Origin: Nemertoderma westbladi
Lineage: Eukaryota; Xenacoelomorpha; Nemertodermatida; Nemertodermatidae
Direction: 5' to 3'
DNA length: 31,712 nt
Assembly (NCBI GenBank): GCA_032718475.1
Contig: JAUCBJ010002488.1
Coordinates: 1 to 31,712, forward strand
The notes beneath the pieces were generated by a model. The model was given only the letters and a program-made list of their open reading frames with translations, made no database searches and was not told the origin of the DNA. Below are positions 29,831 through 31,712 of the stretch, piece after piece; position 1 is the stretch's first letter, and each line of letters opens with the position of its first letter. Position numbers and translations under genes: made by a program.

Positions 29831-30689
29831 ACCTCCAAACGCGGCACATACCGCCGTCTTTAACCTTTTTCGAAACTTATAATAGTTTGACTTTGAAAAT
29901 GACGAAATAGTATGCGATCAAATTAATACGCCAAAATGAAATTTATTCACGTGCTGCGCGAAGTGTTTTTTGGCAAGCACTCTAAATTATTTTAACAGGT
30001 TGTTAAAAGTGAGTAGGGGTTTTTTGAACCAAATTTCATGAAATCCATTGAAAAATCACAAAATATGGATAGGGGATAACCAATGGGAAAAGAAAAGGAG
30101 TAATAATCAGTACTGAAAATAGCGGGAATATTTGAAATATATTGTTCTTAAACTTTAAATGCGTTTATCTCGGAATTGTATTTTTCACATTCAAAATACT
30201 ACTACGCGGCCATTTCTTAACAAATTTTCGAAATTTTTTTTTTGTTTGATTTCTTTTCGGGTTTTGATCAAAAGTTATCGGTTAGAATTTTGAATTGTGC
30301 CATATTAATTTCTTGAAATTAGTTAATATCTAATAAGTAATAATTAATATTAGTTAATAATATTTAAAAAATATTTAAGGCCTAAATAAAAAATGTAACA
30401 GATACGTTTTGTGGAGCCGAGGATGCTGATTCAGAAAAACCAAGTTTCGAAAATTTTCGCCCAAAATTGTGAGACTAGTAGTGTTTTTAATGAAATTAAC
30501 AATTTCGCTGGTGGCCGCTAGAGGGCGATGAAAATTTGAAAAATTTTTTTTTGAACCCAATCTTTGGCCATACTGTATGTTAATCCCCCGAAAGGTATAA
30601 AATATACAAAACTACACACAAGCAGAAATTATAGCCATTTGCAAAAAAGGTCCATAGGGGGGTGTACCCCCCCTTTTTGGTTGTTGGTT
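29831..30689. other. AT-rich non-coding stretch
   Basis: No gene is supported. It contains poly-T and poly-A runs and short AATTAATA repeats near 30310-30370. The 61-codon minus ORF at 30375 is low complexity. Confidence 0.6.
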
Positions 30690-31260
30690 GTTCAGTTTTT
30701 ACTTTGTAGGCTTTCTTAAGATCTTCTCTCTTACAAGTAACCTCAGAGTTTTGCCATTGCACATACTGTTTTCGTGTGGGTTTCTGGGGATATGCCTCTC
30801 TCTTTTATTATATTATGGTATATTGAATCGGTGGACTGGTCTTCATCCATGGACTGAAGTGCTTCGAAGCGGTTTTGAACTTAACTACTGTGTAAGCATC
30901 CTTTACTGCATTGTCAGTTCTGAGTTTCTCCCAGTCATAGTTGATTTGCTTGCTTGTCCTGGGTTTGCTGGCTCTCAAACTGAGTCTGATCTCTGCAGTA
31001 ACAATTCTGTGGTCCGAACCAATTAGGTTGAACGAGTTGTATGCCTCGCAGTTGATCATGCTGTTTCTCCACTTTTTGCTTATAAGGATGTAATCCAGTT
31101 GTGCTTTGGTTTCATTAGGGCATTGAAAGGTCCATTATGGACCATTATTCCCTTACTCTTTTCGAATGTGGTGTTTGTTGGTATCAATTCACATTCTTCC
31201 ATTAGGTCTAAAAGTAAGTACCCATTTCTATTAGAACTGGTGTTATATGTGTATGTGTAA
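30690..31260 (-). pseudogene. LINE endonuclease fragment (second non-LTR element)
   Basis: On minus it reads NRNGYLLLDLMEECELIPTN, then (after a frame change) KAQLDYILISKKWRNSM and NLIGSDHRIVTAEIRLSLRA. These are the late motifs of an apurinic-type LINE endonuclease: an Asn/Gly block, QxDYIL, then the catalytic SDH. A linker with TCKREDLKKAYKVKTEQP follows near 30700-30735, and no RT is found below it. It differs in peptide sequence from the LINE at 10809-14510, though both share SDHR...RLSLRAS. It is 5' and 3' truncated. Confidence 0.75.
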
Positions 31261-31438
31261 CCATAGGCATAGGTATCATAGGTATAACAATAAGTGTATG
31301 TTGTACATATGGTGCCCTAGGCGCTATAGCCCTCATATATGTTAATGTTGGGGTATTTAGATAGTGTCATGTATCATGTTAGCGTATTCAATTCCGCTAG
31401 CCAGCCCACACAAAGTTAGCTTTAAGCAATATTGGGAG

Positions 31439-31467
31439 CACGAGGTTGATTACCAATCAACCTCGTG
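31439..31467. repeat. Hairpin with 12-bp stem
   Basis: CACGAGGTTGAT pairs exactly with ATCAACCTCGTG across TACCA. It lies in the presumptive leader of the ORF that runs off the window. Confidence 0.88.
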
Positions 31468-31611
31468 TAACGCCAATAAAATGGGGCGACAAACCCCAAA
31501 GGGTACACACACAAAGGAGGTCAGAGGTTACACCTCCGGGAGGGAGAGAGTGACAGTAGCGGGGGAAGCACTCCCAGAGAGATGGGAGGGCGAGGAGTGA
31601 GTTATTAGCCA

Positions 31612-31712
31612 ATGGCCAATAATTCTAACCAAACTTTTATTGCAGGAAATATTTTACCTAGTAGTAGTAATTTAAATTTAAATACAAATAATTCAAATAA
31701 TCCGAATAATCC
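31612..31712 (+). CDS. Asn/Ser-rich ORF start, cut by window end
   Basis: From the ATG, 33 codons stay open to the window edge: MANNSNQTFIAGNILPSSSN, then mostly Asn with Ser, Leu and Pro. It is preceded by about 230 bases of GC-richer leader with a strong hairpin. It could be the gag N-terminus of another retroelement or a low-complexity chance ORF. No domain is visible in what is present. Confidence 0.25.
   Translation, partial: MANNSNQTFIAGNILPSSSNLNLNTNNSNNPNN

Noticed and set aside
31364-31600. 78-codon ORF on plus before the Asn-rich ORF
   Set aside because: It runs through the hairpin and a purine-rich leader and has no recognisable protein pattern.
1-31712. CRISPR arrays, operons, bacterial-type defence genes
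   Set aside because: The tandem arrays lack spacer-repeat structure, and the sequence is plainly eukaryotic with introns and retrotransposons.

Overview
This is eukaryotic, almost certainly metazoan, DNA. It has GT-AG introns, a modular secreted protein with phase-1 exons, low gene density, AT-rich non-coding sequence and nested LTR and LINE retrotransposons. There are no operons, ribosome binding sites or CRISPR arrays. Recurrent host words such as GTAGGCCTAC, TACTGTA/TACAGTA and ACCGGTA, plus a tRNA-derived SINE fragment, fit a marine invertebrate. I cannot fix the phylum from sequence alone.

Layout. 1-2200: AT-rich non-coding. 2212-5953 (+): the only convincing host gene, a four-exon secreted protein with two PAN/apple-like modules, a Cys-rich module and a LamG/concanavalin-A-like domain. 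Its last intron holds a SINE fragment, a large palindrome and a coding-looking minus-strand patch. 6910-7905 (+): wreck of a Ty3/gypsy pol. 9059-19947 (+): an old Ty3/gypsy element (element A) with LTRs, PBS, gag, protease, RT, RNase H, integrase and PPT. A non-LTR retrotransposon (LINE, minus strand, 10809-14510) split its gag and left a 43-bp target duplication. The 3' LTR of A is truncated and runs directly into a transposase-like ORF (19948-21241, +). Three tandem repeats (21140-21640) follow. A second transposase-like gene comes next, broken by an inversion (N-half + 21663-22031, C-half on minus). Inside it sits element B (22135-26499, minus), a very young Ty3/gypsy element with identical 231-bp LTRs and a 4-bp target duplication. 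26934-28700: two tandem-repeat arrays and a possible decayed coding patch. 28700-30690: AT-rich non-coding. 30690-31260 (minus): fragment of a second LINE endonuclease. 31612-end: an Asn-rich ORF running off the window.

Order of events readable from nesting: element A inserted first, then the LINE inside A. Independently, the second transposase gene was inverted and later hit by element B, which is the newest event. Both LTR elements carry the same GGGAAAC heptamer in the gag frame with pol in the -1 frame. In element B it is followed at a 4-6 nt spacing by a strong imperfect stem-loop, a textbook programmed -1 frameshift layout.

The most promising unexplained material is the pair of transposase-like genes between 19948 and 26902. 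Both match conserved metazoan protein patterns that I recognise but cannot name, both are flanked by short tandem repeats, and together they could be one two-gene DNA transposon.
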